Positions 1 through 7,151 of a stretch of DNA of 9,722 bases are shown in pieces. How positions within the stretch are numbered: the first letter of the stretch is position 1; every line of letters starts with the position of its first letter. A program made the translations under genes and the position numbers. A model generated the notes under the pieces. The model saw only the letters and a list, made by a program, of their open reading frames with translations. It searched no databases and had not been told where the DNA came from. Where the stretch lies: positions 1 to 9,722 of the forward strand of contig JALXAI010000586.1 of assembly GCA_026992215.1 (NCBI GenBank), read 5' to 3'. This DNA is from Desulfobacterales bacterium. GTDB lineage: Bacteria > Desulfobacterota > Syntrophobacteria > B119-G9.

Positions 1-949
1 ACCTGCCCACGAATTCACTCTCGAAGCCATACTGTATCAGGTCTTCTGCCCTCACGTGATGCAGGTACTTGTAGTCAGTGTCTTTGCTCGTTATATCGGC
101 ATCGAATCCCATGCTCTGGCTGCTTACCCTCTTCTTGATTATTTCGGCCAGGTCATTGAACGCGCCGCTTACAATAAAGAGAATATTCCTGGTGTTGATG
201 GTCCTTTTCTCTCGCTTGCCGGTTTTGCGATAATACTCGATGGCCTGAATCTGGGATACCGGATCGTACGGCACCTTCAGGTCAACTTCCGTTTCTTCCA
301 TGGGTTTCAAAAGAGCCCTTTGCACACCGGTCCTCGACACGTCCGGACCGATTATGTTGGGAGCCGATGCAATTTTATCAATTTCATCGATGTAAATGAT
401 TCCGTACTGCGCGAGCTCCAGGTCATCATCCGCCTCGGTAACAAGATCCCGCACCAGGTCTTCCACGTCTCGTCCCACGTAGCCTGTTTCGCTGAACTTG
501 GTTGCATCCCCCTTCACAAAGGGCACACCTATCTTTTGGGCTATCAGCTTTATGATGTAAGTCTTCCCCACTCCCGTCGGACCTATCAGGATAATATTAT
601 TTTTTATTCTCCCGACATTGTTCGCGGCTCGCCCCTTTCTGACCTTGTTCTGGTACTTGATCCTCTTGAAATGAGTACATATCTTCGTGGCAAGAATGGC
701 CTTCGCTTCGTCCTGCTTTATAACGTACTGGTTCAGGTACGCCTCGAGTTCCTCGGGATTGAGGTCAAAATCTATGTTCTCGACCCCCTTTTTCCTTTTC
801 CTCTCGCTCTTTTCTTCCTCTTTTTGGGGGGCCTGGAAATTGGCCGGAGATATTATACGTATCCTGTTGCCGTATTTTTTACTCAGGTACTCGCTCAGCT
901 CTCGCTCCAGCTCTTCCTGGTCAGGTATTTTCTGAATTTCGTCACTCAT
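1..949 (-). CDS. ClpX-like AAA+ protein unfoldase without N-terminal zinc domain (partial, 3' end missing)
   Basis: AAA+ ATPase of the ClpX/HslU group, predicted to unfold proteins in the cytoplasm and feed them to a peptidase. The 316 visible residues show Walker A GPTGVGKT (123-130), a GYVG pore-1 loop (156-159), Walker B IIYIDEID (184-191, with D188 and E189), the ClpX-type stretch RTGVQRALLK (206-215), and EFVGR at 312-316, whose R316 matches the ClpX arginine finger. MGF at 280-282 aligns with the IGF loop by which ClpX docks on ClpP. HslU lacks this loop, so a ClpP partner is favoured. Differences from standard ClpX: the first 120 residues contain only one cysteine, so the C4 zinc-binding domain is absent and replaced by a charged Lys/Glu-rich stretch (41-56). 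The segment between the 'MEET' and 'ILFI' motifs (221-255) is about 11 residues longer than in E. coli ClpX and lacks RKH. The start is the ATG at 949-947, preceded by AAGGA. The C-terminal small domain lies outside the window. A ClpX paralogue is likelier than the housekeeping clpX, but this cannot be settled here. Confidence 0.88.
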   Translation of the reverse strand, partial: MSDEIQKIPDQEELERELSEYLSKKYGNRIRIISPANFQAPQKEEEKSERKRKKGVENIDFDLNPEELEAYLNQYVIKQDEAKAILATKICTHFKRIKYQNKVRKGRAANNVGRIKNNIILIGPTGVGKTYIIKLIAQKIGVPFVKGDATKFSETGYVGRDVEDLVRDLVTEADDDLELAQYGIIYIDEIDKIASAPNIIGPDVSRTGVQRALLKPMEETEVDLKVPYDPVSQIQAIEYYRKTGKREKRTINTRNILFIVSGAFNDLAEIIKKRVSSQSMGFDADITSKDTDYKYLHHVRAEDLIQYGFESEFVGR

Positions 950-976
950 AAACAATCCTTGTCAGCGGTAACTTCT

Positions 977-993
977 CCAAGTTTTAAAGAATC
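977..993 (+). repeat. 17-base exact repeat, copy 1 (second copy at 4314-4330)
   Basis: CCAAGTTTTAAAGAATC occurs here, inside the predicted 5' leader of the ClpX-like gene, and again in the same orientation at 4314-4330 across the lptE stop codon. The flanks do not match. The function is unknown and chance identity is possible. Confidence 0.4.
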
Positions 994-1017
994 TTAAGGT
1001 CTTACGCCCACCGGGTA

Positions 1018-1032
1018 TGATTACTATAATCA
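1018..1032. promoter_or_regulatory. Inverted repeat over the -10 box, possible operator
   Basis: TGATTA-CTA-TAATCA is a perfect 6-3-6 inverted repeat that covers the -10 hexamer of the predicted ClpX-like promoter. A second short repeat, CCCT-GAT-AGGG (1052-1062), abuts the -35 box. Dyads placed this way are typical of repressor sites. AT-rich 6-bp arms also occur by chance, so the operator role is only a suggestion. Confidence 0.3.
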
Positions 1033-1051
1033 TTTATATCAGGCATTTCAA
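1023..1051 (-). promoter_or_regulatory. Sigma70-type promoter for the ClpX-like gene
   Basis: Read on the minus strand there is TTGAAA (1051-1046), a 17-base spacer, and TATAGT (1028-1023). Each hexamer matches five of six consensus bases and the spacing is optimal. Transcription would start near 1016, giving a leader of about 65 bases before the ATG at 949. This is the best promoter-like sequence I see in the window. It is inferred from sequence only. Confidence 0.6.
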
Positions 1052-1287
1052 CCCTGATAGGGATTTTGCCCCATGGAGATCCTCCGTTTTATCCATTATG
1101 CCTTCATTTCATATGATTTTGCCACTTTTTGTAGGAAGTAACATGGCCTTTTGTACTTTCTTCCGTGTTGCTAAATAGTGCTGGTTATGGTAAACGGAAA
1201 TGTTCACTGTTACTTATCAGGGTAGCGTGCCATTGTGTCATGGTTTCACGCCTTTGCAGCGAGAAAACGACAAAGCGGTTTGGAGAA

Positions 1288-1293
1288 AAGGAG
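1288..1293 (+). promoter_or_regulatory. Ribosome binding site of leuS (decides the start)
   Basis: AAGGAG lies three bases before ATG 1297, with a second GGAG at 1282-1285. The reading frame stays open upstream to a start-like codon at 1165. The 44 residues this would add do not resemble LeuS, whereas MDERYDPKVIEPRYQ is a typical LeuS N-terminus. The start is therefore placed at 1297. Confidence 0.8.
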
Positions 1294-1296
1294 AAA

Positions 1297-3780
1297 ATGG
1301 ACGAACGATACGACCCCAAAGTAATTGAGCCCAGGTACCAGGAATTGTGGGAAAAAGAAAAGCTTTTCAAGGTCACTGAAGATCCTTCCAGGCAGAAATT
1401 TTACCTTCTCGAGATGTTCCCGTATCCCTCGGGCAGAATACACATGGGGCATGTCAGGAATTATACCATCGGGGACGTTGTGGGCAGGTTTTTAAAGATG
1501 CAGGGCTACAACGTTATCCACCCGATGGGTTGGGACGCGTTTGGAATGCCCGCAGAGAACGCGGCCATCAAGGCAAACACGCACCCCGCGAAGTGGACCT
1601 ACGAAAATATCGAATACATGAGGAACCAGCTTAAGAAACTGGGGTTTTCCTACGACTGGGACAGGGAACTTGCCACGTGCGATCCCGAGTATTACAGGTG
1701 GGAGCAGCTGTTTTTTATCCAGATGCTGGAGAAGGGGCTCGCGTACAAGAAAAAATCTTTCGTTAACTGGTGCGAAAGTTGCCAGACGGTTCTGGCCAAC
1801 GAACAGGTGGAAGCCGGCCTGTGCTGGCGCTGCAGCAACCCGGTTACGCAGAGAGAAATGGAGCAGTGGTTTTTCAAGATTACCGCTTACGCTGACGAAT
1901 TGCTTGAGTATTGCGACAGGCTGACCGGGTGGCCGGAGCGCGTGCTTACCATGCAAAGAAACTGGATCGGCAGGAGCGAAGGCGCGGAGATAGACTTCCG
2001 GGTCGAAGGCACCGACAGGAAGATCAGGGTCTTCACCACGCGCCAGGACACCCTTTTTGGCGCGACTTTTATGAGCCTTGCTCCCGAACACCCGATGGTT
2101 GAAGAACTTGTACAGGGCAAAGAACAGGCGCAAAAAGTCCGCGAGTTCATTGACAAATCCAAGAGAATCAGCCGGGAAGAAAGGGTTACGGGAGTACTGG
2201 AAAAGGAGGGCGTATTTACGGGCTCCTATTGCATAAACCCGATGACAGGCGACAGGATGCCTATCTACGTGGCAAACTTTGTGCTCATGGAATATGGAAC
2301 AGGTGCCGTGATGGCCGTTCCGGCCCATGATCAGAGGGACTTCGAATTTGCGAAGAAGTACGATCTCCCCATCAAGATAGTAATTCAACCCAAAGACAAG
2401 ACCATCACCGCGAAGGAACTTTCGGAAGCCTTCGAAGACGACGGCATACTGGTAAACTCTGGAGAATTCACCGGGATGGAATCTGCCGAGGCACGGGAAG
2501 CCATCACCAGGGCACTGGAAAGGAAGGGGCTCGGGAAAAAAACAATAAATTACAGGCTAAGAGACTGGGGAATTTCCAGGCAAAGATACTGGGGTGCTCC
2601 CATACCGGTTGTATACTGTGAACAGTGCGGAATAGTGCCGGTTCCCCCGGAAGATCTCCCGGTCGTGCTTCCCCTGGACGTGGAGCTTCTTCCCAGCGGT
2701 GCTTCTCCGCTTCCGTTCGTGGAGTCATTCGTGAACACGACGTGCCCGAAATGCGGCTCTCCCGCAAAAAGAGAAACGGATACCATGGATACCTTCGTGG
2801 AATCTTCATGGTACTTTGATCGCTTTACCTGCCCCGACTACACGGAAGGCCCCCTGGACAGGAACAAGACCGACTACTGGCTGCCGGTTGACCAGTACAT
2901 CGGTGGTATCGAGCACGCGGTGCTCCACCTTCTTTATGCCCGCTTTTTTACCAAGGTGCTAAGAGACCTCGGTTATCTTAACATAGACGAACCCTTCCTC
3001 AACCTGTTGACCCAGGGCATGGTGATTAAAGACGGCGCGAAAATGAGCAAGTCCAAAGGGAACGTGGTGGATCCCGACGAAATGATCGAACAGTACGGAG
3101 CCGACACGGTGCGCCTCTTTTGCCTTTTTGCCGCACCCCCGGAAAAGGATCTGGAGTGGAGCGAACAGGGGGTTGAAGGAGCCGCGAGGTTCCTGAACAG
3201 GCTGTGGCGACTTGTTTTTGAACATCACAACGATGTCGGGAAAGTAAAACCATGGGACGGAGAAACCGAATTCTCCGGAGATTCCGGTAAATTACACAGG
3301 AAAACCCATCAAACCATCAAGAAAGTCACGGAAGATATCAGGGACAGGTTCCATTTTAATACCGCCATCAGCGCGGTAATGGAACTCGTAAACCTGATTT
3401 ACCAGGTAAAGGACAACGTAATAAAAGAACAAAACGGCCTGGTAGCGCTGAGAGAAGCTATTGAATCCGCAATTGTTCTTATATCGCCGATGGTTCCCCA
3501 TATCACCGAAGAACTCTGGAGGGTTCTCGGGAACGAAGAAAGCATTGTTCTGACTTCGTGGCCCAAGTGGGATGAAGACGCGGTTAAAGAAGAAAAGCTT
3601 CTGATAGTGGTGCAGGTAAACGGTAAGCTCAGAAGCAGAATACACGTCTCTCCGTCGGCCGGTCAGGAAGAAATAAAAGAAATTGCCCTTCAGGATGAGC
3701 GCATCAGGAAGTTCGTCGGTGAAAAACCGATAAAAAAAGTTATAGTAGTACCGAAACGGCTCGTGAATATCGTGGTCTAG
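1297..3780 (+). CDS. leuS: Leucyl-tRNA synthetase
   Basis: Class I aminoacyl-tRNA synthetase, charging tRNA(Leu) with leucine in the cytoplasm. The 827-residue length is normal for bacteria. In order: HMGH (HIGH motif) at 49-52; a ZN-1 zinc site with C159, C162, C176 and C179; the CP1 editing domain with the threonine-rich motif TTRQDTLFG (247-255) and GTGAVMAVPAHDQRD (334-348), whose D345 matches the conserved editing aspartate; a second Cys4 set (C441, C444, C483, C486); the RDWGISRQRYWG catalytic segment; KMSKS at 582-586; an all-helical anticodon-binding domain; and a C-terminal domain beginning near VNGKLR. The usual proline of TTRPDT is glutamine here. The second Cys4 set is absent from E. 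coli LeuS as I recall it, but I believe it occurs in other bacterial LeuS enzymes. The gene heads a cluster with lptE 34 bases downstream. Identification is secure. Confidence 0.98.
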   Translation: MDERYDPKVIEPRYQELWEKEKLFKVTEDPSRQKFYLLEMFPYPSGRIHMGHVRNYTIGDVVGRFLKMQGYNVIHPMGWDAFGMPAENAAIKANTHPAKWTYENIEYMRNQLKKLGFSYDWDRELATCDPEYYRWEQLFFIQMLEKGLAYKKKSFVNWCESCQTVLANEQVEAGLCWRCSNPVTQREMEQWFFKITAYADELLEYCDRLTGWPERVLTMQRNWIGRSEGAEIDFRVEGTDRKIRVFTTRQDTLFGATFMSLAPEHPMVEELVQGKEQAQKVREFIDKSKRISREERVTGVLEKEGVFTGSYCINPMTGDRMPIYVANFVLMEYGTGAVMAVPAHDQRDFEFAKKYDLPIKIVIQPKDKTITAKELSEAFEDDGILVNSGEFTGMESAEAREAITRALERKGLGKKTINYRLRDWGISRQRYWGAPIPVVYCEQCGIVPVPPEDLPVVLPLDVELLPSGASPLPFVESFVNTTCPKCGSPAKRETDTMDTFVESSWYFDRFTCPDYTEGPLDRNKTDYWLPVDQYIGGIEHAVLHLLYARFFTKVLRDLGYLNIDEPFLNLLTQGMVIKDGAKMSKSKGNVVDPDEMIEQYGADTVRLFCLFAAPPEKDLEWSEQGVEGAARFLNRLWRLVFEHHNDVGKVKPWDGETEFSGDSGKLHRKTHQTIKKVTEDIRDRFHFNTAISAVMELVNLIYQVKDNVIKEQNGLVALREAIESAIVLISPMVPHITEELWRVLGNEESIVLTSWPKWDEDAVKEEKLLIVVQVNGKLRSRIHVSPSAGQEEIKEIALQDERIRKFVGEKPIKKVIVVPKRLVNIVV

Positions 3781-3814
3781 TTTAAAGCGCGTCGCCGGAG
3801 GCCATCTTGAGAAG

Positions 3815-4324
3815 ATGAAAACAAAAACCATCATAATTTTCCTCCTATGCTTGCTGGTGAGCGGCTGCGGGTACCAGTTTGCAGGCAAAACCTCCGAACT
3901 GGGAAACCAGTACAGGTCGATCTCCATACCGATGTTCACCAACAATACCTCGGAATCCACCCTGGAAAAGATATTTACCAAGTATTTCCGGGAGGAATTT
4001 ATACTCAACAGCAATCTTCCGCTGGTGCCTTCCAATCGGGCGGATCTGATTGTTCGTGGTGAAATTGATTCCATAAGTACTTCGGTGGTGAGCTACCGGG
4101 AAGCTGAGGAAACCAGGGAATCAAGGGTTAGAATCGGTATCAAGCTGCAGTGCATACGAACAAGCGACAACCACGTTGTATGGCAGGGAAAGCTGAGCTA
4201 CTACGAAGAATACTACCAGGACCCGGATCCCATTATCACGCTTCAAAACAGGCAGAAGGCTATCCACTTCATCGCACAGTACCTTGCGGAAGAAGTCCAT
4301 CAACGCCTTGCGGCCAAGTTTTAA
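3815..4324 (+). CDS. lptE: LPS-assembly outer-membrane lipoprotein LptE
   Basis: LptE plugs the LptD beta-barrel in the outer membrane and helps insert lipopolysaccharide into the outer leaflet. The 169-residue protein starts with a lipoprotein signal peptide (basic MKTK, hydrophobic 6-15) and a lipobox V-S-G-C with the lipidated cysteine at C18. The +2 residue is glycine, not aspartate, which agrees with outer-membrane sorting. The following GCGYQFAG is the characteristic LptE start, and the rest (IPMFTNNT, ADLIVRGEI, V-V-W-Q-G-K) fits the LptE/RlpB fold, including the long C-terminal helix. It sits between leuS and holA as in E. coli, which strengthens the call. GGAGG at 3797-3801 lies 13 bases before the ATG, rather far for a ribosome binding site; GAGAAG directly before the ATG may contribute. 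The stop is nine bases before holA, suggesting coupled expression. Confidence 0.93.
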   Translation: MKTKTIIIFLLCLLVSGCGYQFAGKTSELGNQYRSISIPMFTNNTSESTLEKIFTKYFREEFILNSNLPLVPSNRADLIVRGEIDSISTSVVSYREAEETRESRVRIGIKLQCIRTSDNHVVWQGKLSYYEEYYQDPDPIITLQNRQKAIHFIAQYLAEEVHQRLAAKF

Positions 4325-4330
4325 AGAATC
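4314..4330 (+). repeat. 17-base exact repeat, copy 2 (first copy at 977-993)
   Basis: CCAAGTTTTAAAGAATC spans the last codons and TAA stop of lptE and ends three bases before the holA ATG. It includes the weak purine-rich AAAGAA that is the only candidate ribosome binding site for holA. The first copy is described at 977-993. Confidence 0.4.
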
Positions 4331-4333
4331 AAA

Positions 4334-5413
4334 ATGGCAACCTTGTCTTCATTTTATGCCTCGATCAGGCAGGGAAAATATGAACCTGCTTACCTTATTT
4401 CCGGAAAAGCCGAACTTTTGATATCAGAAGCCATCGATTTCCTGGTTAAAGAGTTCCAGGCGCATACGTCGTCGTCCCTCAACATAAGGCAGCTTGACGC
4501 GGAAGAAATCAGCGCGGAAGAGATCCTGGAAGAAGCCTGCACTCCGCCTTTCTTTTCAGACAAACGTCTTCTCATAGTAAAAAACGTTGACAGGTGGTCG
4601 GTTCATGACCAGAAAAAAATAGTCCCCTTTTTAAAACGCCCGCCGGAATTCACCGTTTTGGTACTTACCGGGGAAACACCCGGGAAGCTTAATACCGTTT
4701 CAAGAGTACTTCGAAAGAGGGGCGCCATTGTTATGGTCGATCTACCAAGGGATAGAGATCTCATAGAGTGGATCAGAAACAGGGTGCGTTTAAAGGGGAA
4801 AAACATCGGGGGAAAGGCCGCGGCTCACCTCCTGGAACTCGTTGGAAAGGATCTGCGGGAGCTTTCCAACGCCATTGACAAGCTTGTCGCCTACGTTGAA
4901 GAGAAACAAAATATTGATCCCGGGGATGTTTCAGAAGCCCTGGACGACATAAGGGAAAGATCAATCTTTGAACTCACCGATTCGGTGGGCATAAGAAATC
5001 TTCCCGTCGCGTTAAAGTCGCTCAAGCGATTACTTGAAACAGGTTATTCTCCCCTCGGCGTCACCAGTATGCTCAATCGCCAGTTCAGACTCCTGTGGCA
5101 GGCCAAGGCAGCACTTGAAGAAGGCAAATCAATTTCCGAACTTGCCAATATCCTCGAAACGGCGCAGTGGATAGCGAGAAAATATGCCAGGCAGGCTGAC
5201 AATTTTACCATGCAAGAGATCAAGGTTAGCCTGGAATTCATTTACGAAGCGGATAAAACCCTGAAAAATACCATGGTTCCCCCGGAACTCTGCCTCGATC
5301 TTCTCCTTCTGAAATTATTTTCAAGATCGCGCAAATACCTCGCGTTATCTCCCGCAAGTGACCTGCAAAACCGCGGACTCCACCTCCAACCGGCTACCGC
5401 TGACAAGCAATAA
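4334..5413 (+). CDS. holA: DNA polymerase III delta subunit (clamp-loader wrench)
   Basis: Delta opens the beta sliding clamp as part of the DnaX clamp loader during replication. The 359-residue protein has the delta plan: an N-terminal AAA+-like domain beginning PAYLISGKAELLISEAI (about 18-34) with no functional P-loop, as expected for delta; FFSDKRLLIVKNVDRW (about 74-89) at the usual conserved delta position; a middle helical domain with LLELVGKDLRELSNAIDKL; and a C-terminal collar domain with LLETGYSPLGVTSMLNRQFRLL and MQEIKVSLEFIYEADKTLK. About 25 residues after the last helix form a tail of low complexity, making it slightly longer than most family members. It follows lptE by nine bases with only a weak ribosome binding site, so translational coupling is likely. 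It is the last gene of the cluster. The nadD gene that follows holA in E. coli is not present; a convergent kinase gene comes next. Confidence 0.92.
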   Translation: MATLSSFYASIRQGKYEPAYLISGKAELLISEAIDFLVKEFQAHTSSSLNIRQLDAEEISAEEILEEACTPPFFSDKRLLIVKNVDRWSVHDQKKIVPFLKRPPEFTVLVLTGETPGKLNTVSRVLRKRGAIVMVDLPRDRDLIEWIRNRVRLKGKNIGGKAAAHLLELVGKDLRELSNAIDKLVAYVEEKQNIDPGDVSEALDDIRERSIFELTDSVGIRNLPVALKSLKRLLETGYSPLGVTSMLNRQFRLLWQAKAALEEGKSISELANILETAQWIARKYARQADNFTMQEIKVSLEFIYEADKTLKNTMVPPELCLDLLLLKLFSRSRKYLALSPASDLQNRGLHLQPATADKQ

Positions 5414-5501
5414 GCCCACTTGCTACGAGTGAAATCCCGCGAACTAAAAGCGCAGCCGTTTCGGTGCATCGGACTCCTGGAGGTAAAACATACTAACGTT
5501 C

Positions 5502-5533
5502 CGCGTGATCAACCTTTCAGCTGATCGTACGCG
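5502..5533. other. Imperfect hairpin over the kinase stop codon, weak terminator candidate
   Basis: CGCGTGATCA (5502-5511) pairs with TGATC and ACGCG (5522-5526 and 5529-5533), leaving a two-base bulge and a ten-base loop. The kinase stop codon (5509-5511) lies in the left arm. There is no clear T tract right after it on either strand, so this is not a classical intrinsic terminator. The rest of the convergent gap 5414-5501 shows no gene and no better terminator. Confidence 0.3.
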
Positions 5534-7071
5534 TCGTACTCACAGTTATCCAGCACAATCCTGACGGTAGTTCCCTTCCCTTCTTCACTTTCCACGCTTA
5601 TGTCCGCTTCCATGCTCTTGAGGATGCTGGCCGATACCGAGAGTCCCAGGCCTGTGCCCTTCCCGGGATCCTTCGTCGTAAAAAACGGATCAAAGATCTT
5701 GTCCAGGTTTTCCTTCGGAATTCCACGGCCGGTATCTTTTATTTCGATAACTATTCTTGTTTTGCCGGCACTCTTCTCTTTTTCGATATTGTACGTCACC
5801 AGCTGAATCTCTCCTCCGCTCCCGATGGAATCAATCGCGTTGAACACCAGGTTCAAAAATACCTGTTTAAGCTGGTTCGGGTCAGAGCACACGATATTGT
5901 TTTGGGCTCGTAGATTCCGAATAAGCGCTATATTTTTCCTCGAACACTGATGATTCACAAGGAAACAGGTTTCGCTAATGATCTCGTTTATGTCAGTTGC
6001 AACTATTTCGCTCTTGCCCGGCCTTGCAAAATCGAGGAGCCTCGAGATAATGGCCTTTATCCTCGAGAGCTCCTTTTCCATTCGCTCCAGCAGGTCATCT
6101 TTTTCGCTCTCCTCGACCTGGCCGCTTTTAAGGATTTCAAGGTAGCCGAGAATGATCCCCAGCGGGTTGCCGATTTCGTGGGCTACACCGGACGCGAGGC
6201 GACCTACCGAAGCCATCTTTTCCGAATGAACGAGTTCTTTCTGGACCTTGTTGAGGCTTCTGTTTGCATCTTCCAGGGACCTGATTGTATGTTCAAGCTC
6301 CTTTTTGTTCTCTTCCAGGCGTTGCAGCATTATATTTATTGCTCCGGACAGCTTGCCAAGCTCGTTCCCGCGGGTTTCTTCAAACAGCGGCAGCCTGTCT
6401 CCTTCACCAATCATCGCCACGGACTCAACCATCTTATTTATCGGCCCAATAACCCTTTTGTGGAATATGTAAAGGCCGAACACTAGGAGTATGAGGGTAT
6501 TCATCAAGATATAAAATGAAATGAGGCTTATTGCGCGATTTATTGAATGCCATTCCGACTCCATTTCCCCGCAGCCCACCAGGGCGGAATACTTTCTGGA
6601 AAAAACATGCAGCGGGGCAGCCATGGTGACAGCAGGTGGGCGAGTTTTCATGGGAGAAAAAAGCGAGTAATCGAGTTTCATACCGAAGCTATTGCTGGCG
6701 ATCGTCTTTCGGACAAGATCTGACCAGAGATCGGGCTTTTTTGGGTACCTACCACTATGGACAACCACTTTACCATTTGCATCAACAATTGCCAGCCACC
6801 TGTATTCCGAGTAATTTGACAGGTAAGCTAGGTATCTCGTGAGTTTGATGGTGAAGCCGTCCTCCCGGCCCCGAGAAACCCCGCCGGGTTCTGATCGCAT
6901 CATTGCTTCCACCATTCTACTTATCAAGAGGTACTGCCTGATATTCTGCTCCACCAGGTTTTTTTCGATAACCTTGACAACCACCAGTCCCAGTAACAAC
7001 ATGGCGGTAATAATAAGGAATGCAAGGTTAACTATAACGGTGGTTTTGAGCCCGTAGAGCCCTTTTTTCAT
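5509..7071 (-). CDS. Membrane sensor histidine kinase (orphan, NtrB/AtoS-like)
   Basis: Two-component sensor of 520 residues that autophosphorylates on histidine and passes the phosphate to an unseen response regulator. Order: transmembrane helix 1 (about 10-33); an extracytoplasmic domain (about 34-178) whose WLAIVDANGKVVVHS segment looks like a Cache/PAS-type ligand-binding fold; transmembrane helix 2 (about 181-203); HAMP (about 204-252, with VIGPINKM); a coiled coil (246-285); HisKA with phospho-acceptor H298 in VAHEIGNPLG; and HATPase with N411 (N box), DTGRGIP from D446 (G1), DPFFTTKD (F box) and GTGLGLS from 472 (G2). All catalytic boxes are intact. The frame extends upstream to a TTG at 7101. 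I chose ATG 7071 because MKKG followed by the helix is a natural membrane-protein start and G-rich sequence precedes it. There is no regulator gene on either side. The signal sensed is unknown. Confidence 0.92.
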   Translation of the reverse strand: MKKGLYGLKTTVIVNLAFLIITAMLLLGLVVVKVIEKNLVEQNIRQYLLISRMVEAMMRSEPGGVSRGREDGFTIKLTRYLAYLSNYSEYRWLAIVDANGKVVVHSGRYPKKPDLWSDLVRKTIASNSFGMKLDYSLFSPMKTRPPAVTMAAPLHVFSRKYSALVGCGEMESEWHSINRAISLISFYILMNTLILLVFGLYIFHKRVIGPINKMVESVAMIGEGDRLPLFEETRGNELGKLSGAINIMLQRLEENKKELEHTIRSLEDANRSLNKVQKELVHSEKMASVGRLASGVAHEIGNPLGIILGYLEILKSGQVEESEKDDLLERMEKELSRIKAIISRLLDFARPGKSEIVATDINEIISETCFLVNHQCSRKNIALIRNLRAQNNIVCSDPNQLKQVFLNLVFNAIDSIGSGGEIQLVTYNIEKEKSAGKTRIVIEIKDTGRGIPKENLDKIFDPFFTTKDPGKGTGLGLSVSASILKSMEADISVESEEGKGTTVRIVLDNCEYDAYDQLKG

Positions 7072-7151
7072 TCCCACACCCCGCTGAAAAACGCAAATCA
7101 AAATGCCTGAATCGCCAGTGCCTGCGCCGAGCGTTCGCTTAAGGCAACTCC

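Larger units (their letters stand above)
950..1296. other. Divergent intergenic region between the ClpX-like gene and leuS
   Basis: These 347 bases separate two genes transcribed away from each other. The left part (950-1062) holds the leader, promoter and dyads of the ClpX-like gene. For leuS I find no convincing promoter. The nearest candidate is an extended -10-like TGCTAAATA at 1169-1177 without a good -35 box, which would give a leader of roughly 110 bases. I see no T-box motif, no tRNA, no riboswitch I recognise, and no leucine-rich leader peptide. A 26-codon frame from ATG 1098 has no ribosome binding site and only two leucine codons. Confidence 0.6.

Noticed and set aside
56..997. Plus-strand open frame of 313 residues
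   Set aside because: It is antisense to the ClpX-like gene, which has all AAA+ motifs on the minus strand. The plus-strand product resembles nothing known and has no ribosome binding site.
1098..1178. 26-codon frame as a possible leuS leader peptide
   Set aside because: It has no ribosome binding site, no run of leucine codons and no following terminator-like hairpin.
1200..1235. AGGGTAGCGTGCC at 1219-1231, slightly like a T-box core
   Set aside because: It does not match the conserved T-box sequence (AGGGTGGNACCGCG) well, and no specifier stem or terminator/antiterminator pair is visible.
1165..1296. 44-residue N-terminal extension of LeuS
   Set aside because: The added residues do not resemble LeuS. 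A strong AAGGAG precedes ATG 1297, where a typical LeuS N-terminus begins.
1492..2388. Minus-strand open frame of 298 residues
   Set aside because: It is a shadow of leuS: antisense, with no recognisable domain.
3292..4074. Minus-strand open frame of 260 residues
   Set aside because: It spans the end of leuS and most of lptE on the opposite strand. Both of those genes are certain.
5502..5533. Strong bidirectional terminator between holA and the kinase gene
   Set aside because: The stem has a bulge and no T tract follows on either strand, so it is kept only as a hairpin.
7072..7101. TTG start at 7101 adding ten residues to the histidine kinase
   Set aside because: TTG is rare, the extra residues are not typical of a membrane-protein N-terminus, and ATG 7071 gives MKKG directly before the first helix. 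The TTG remains possible.
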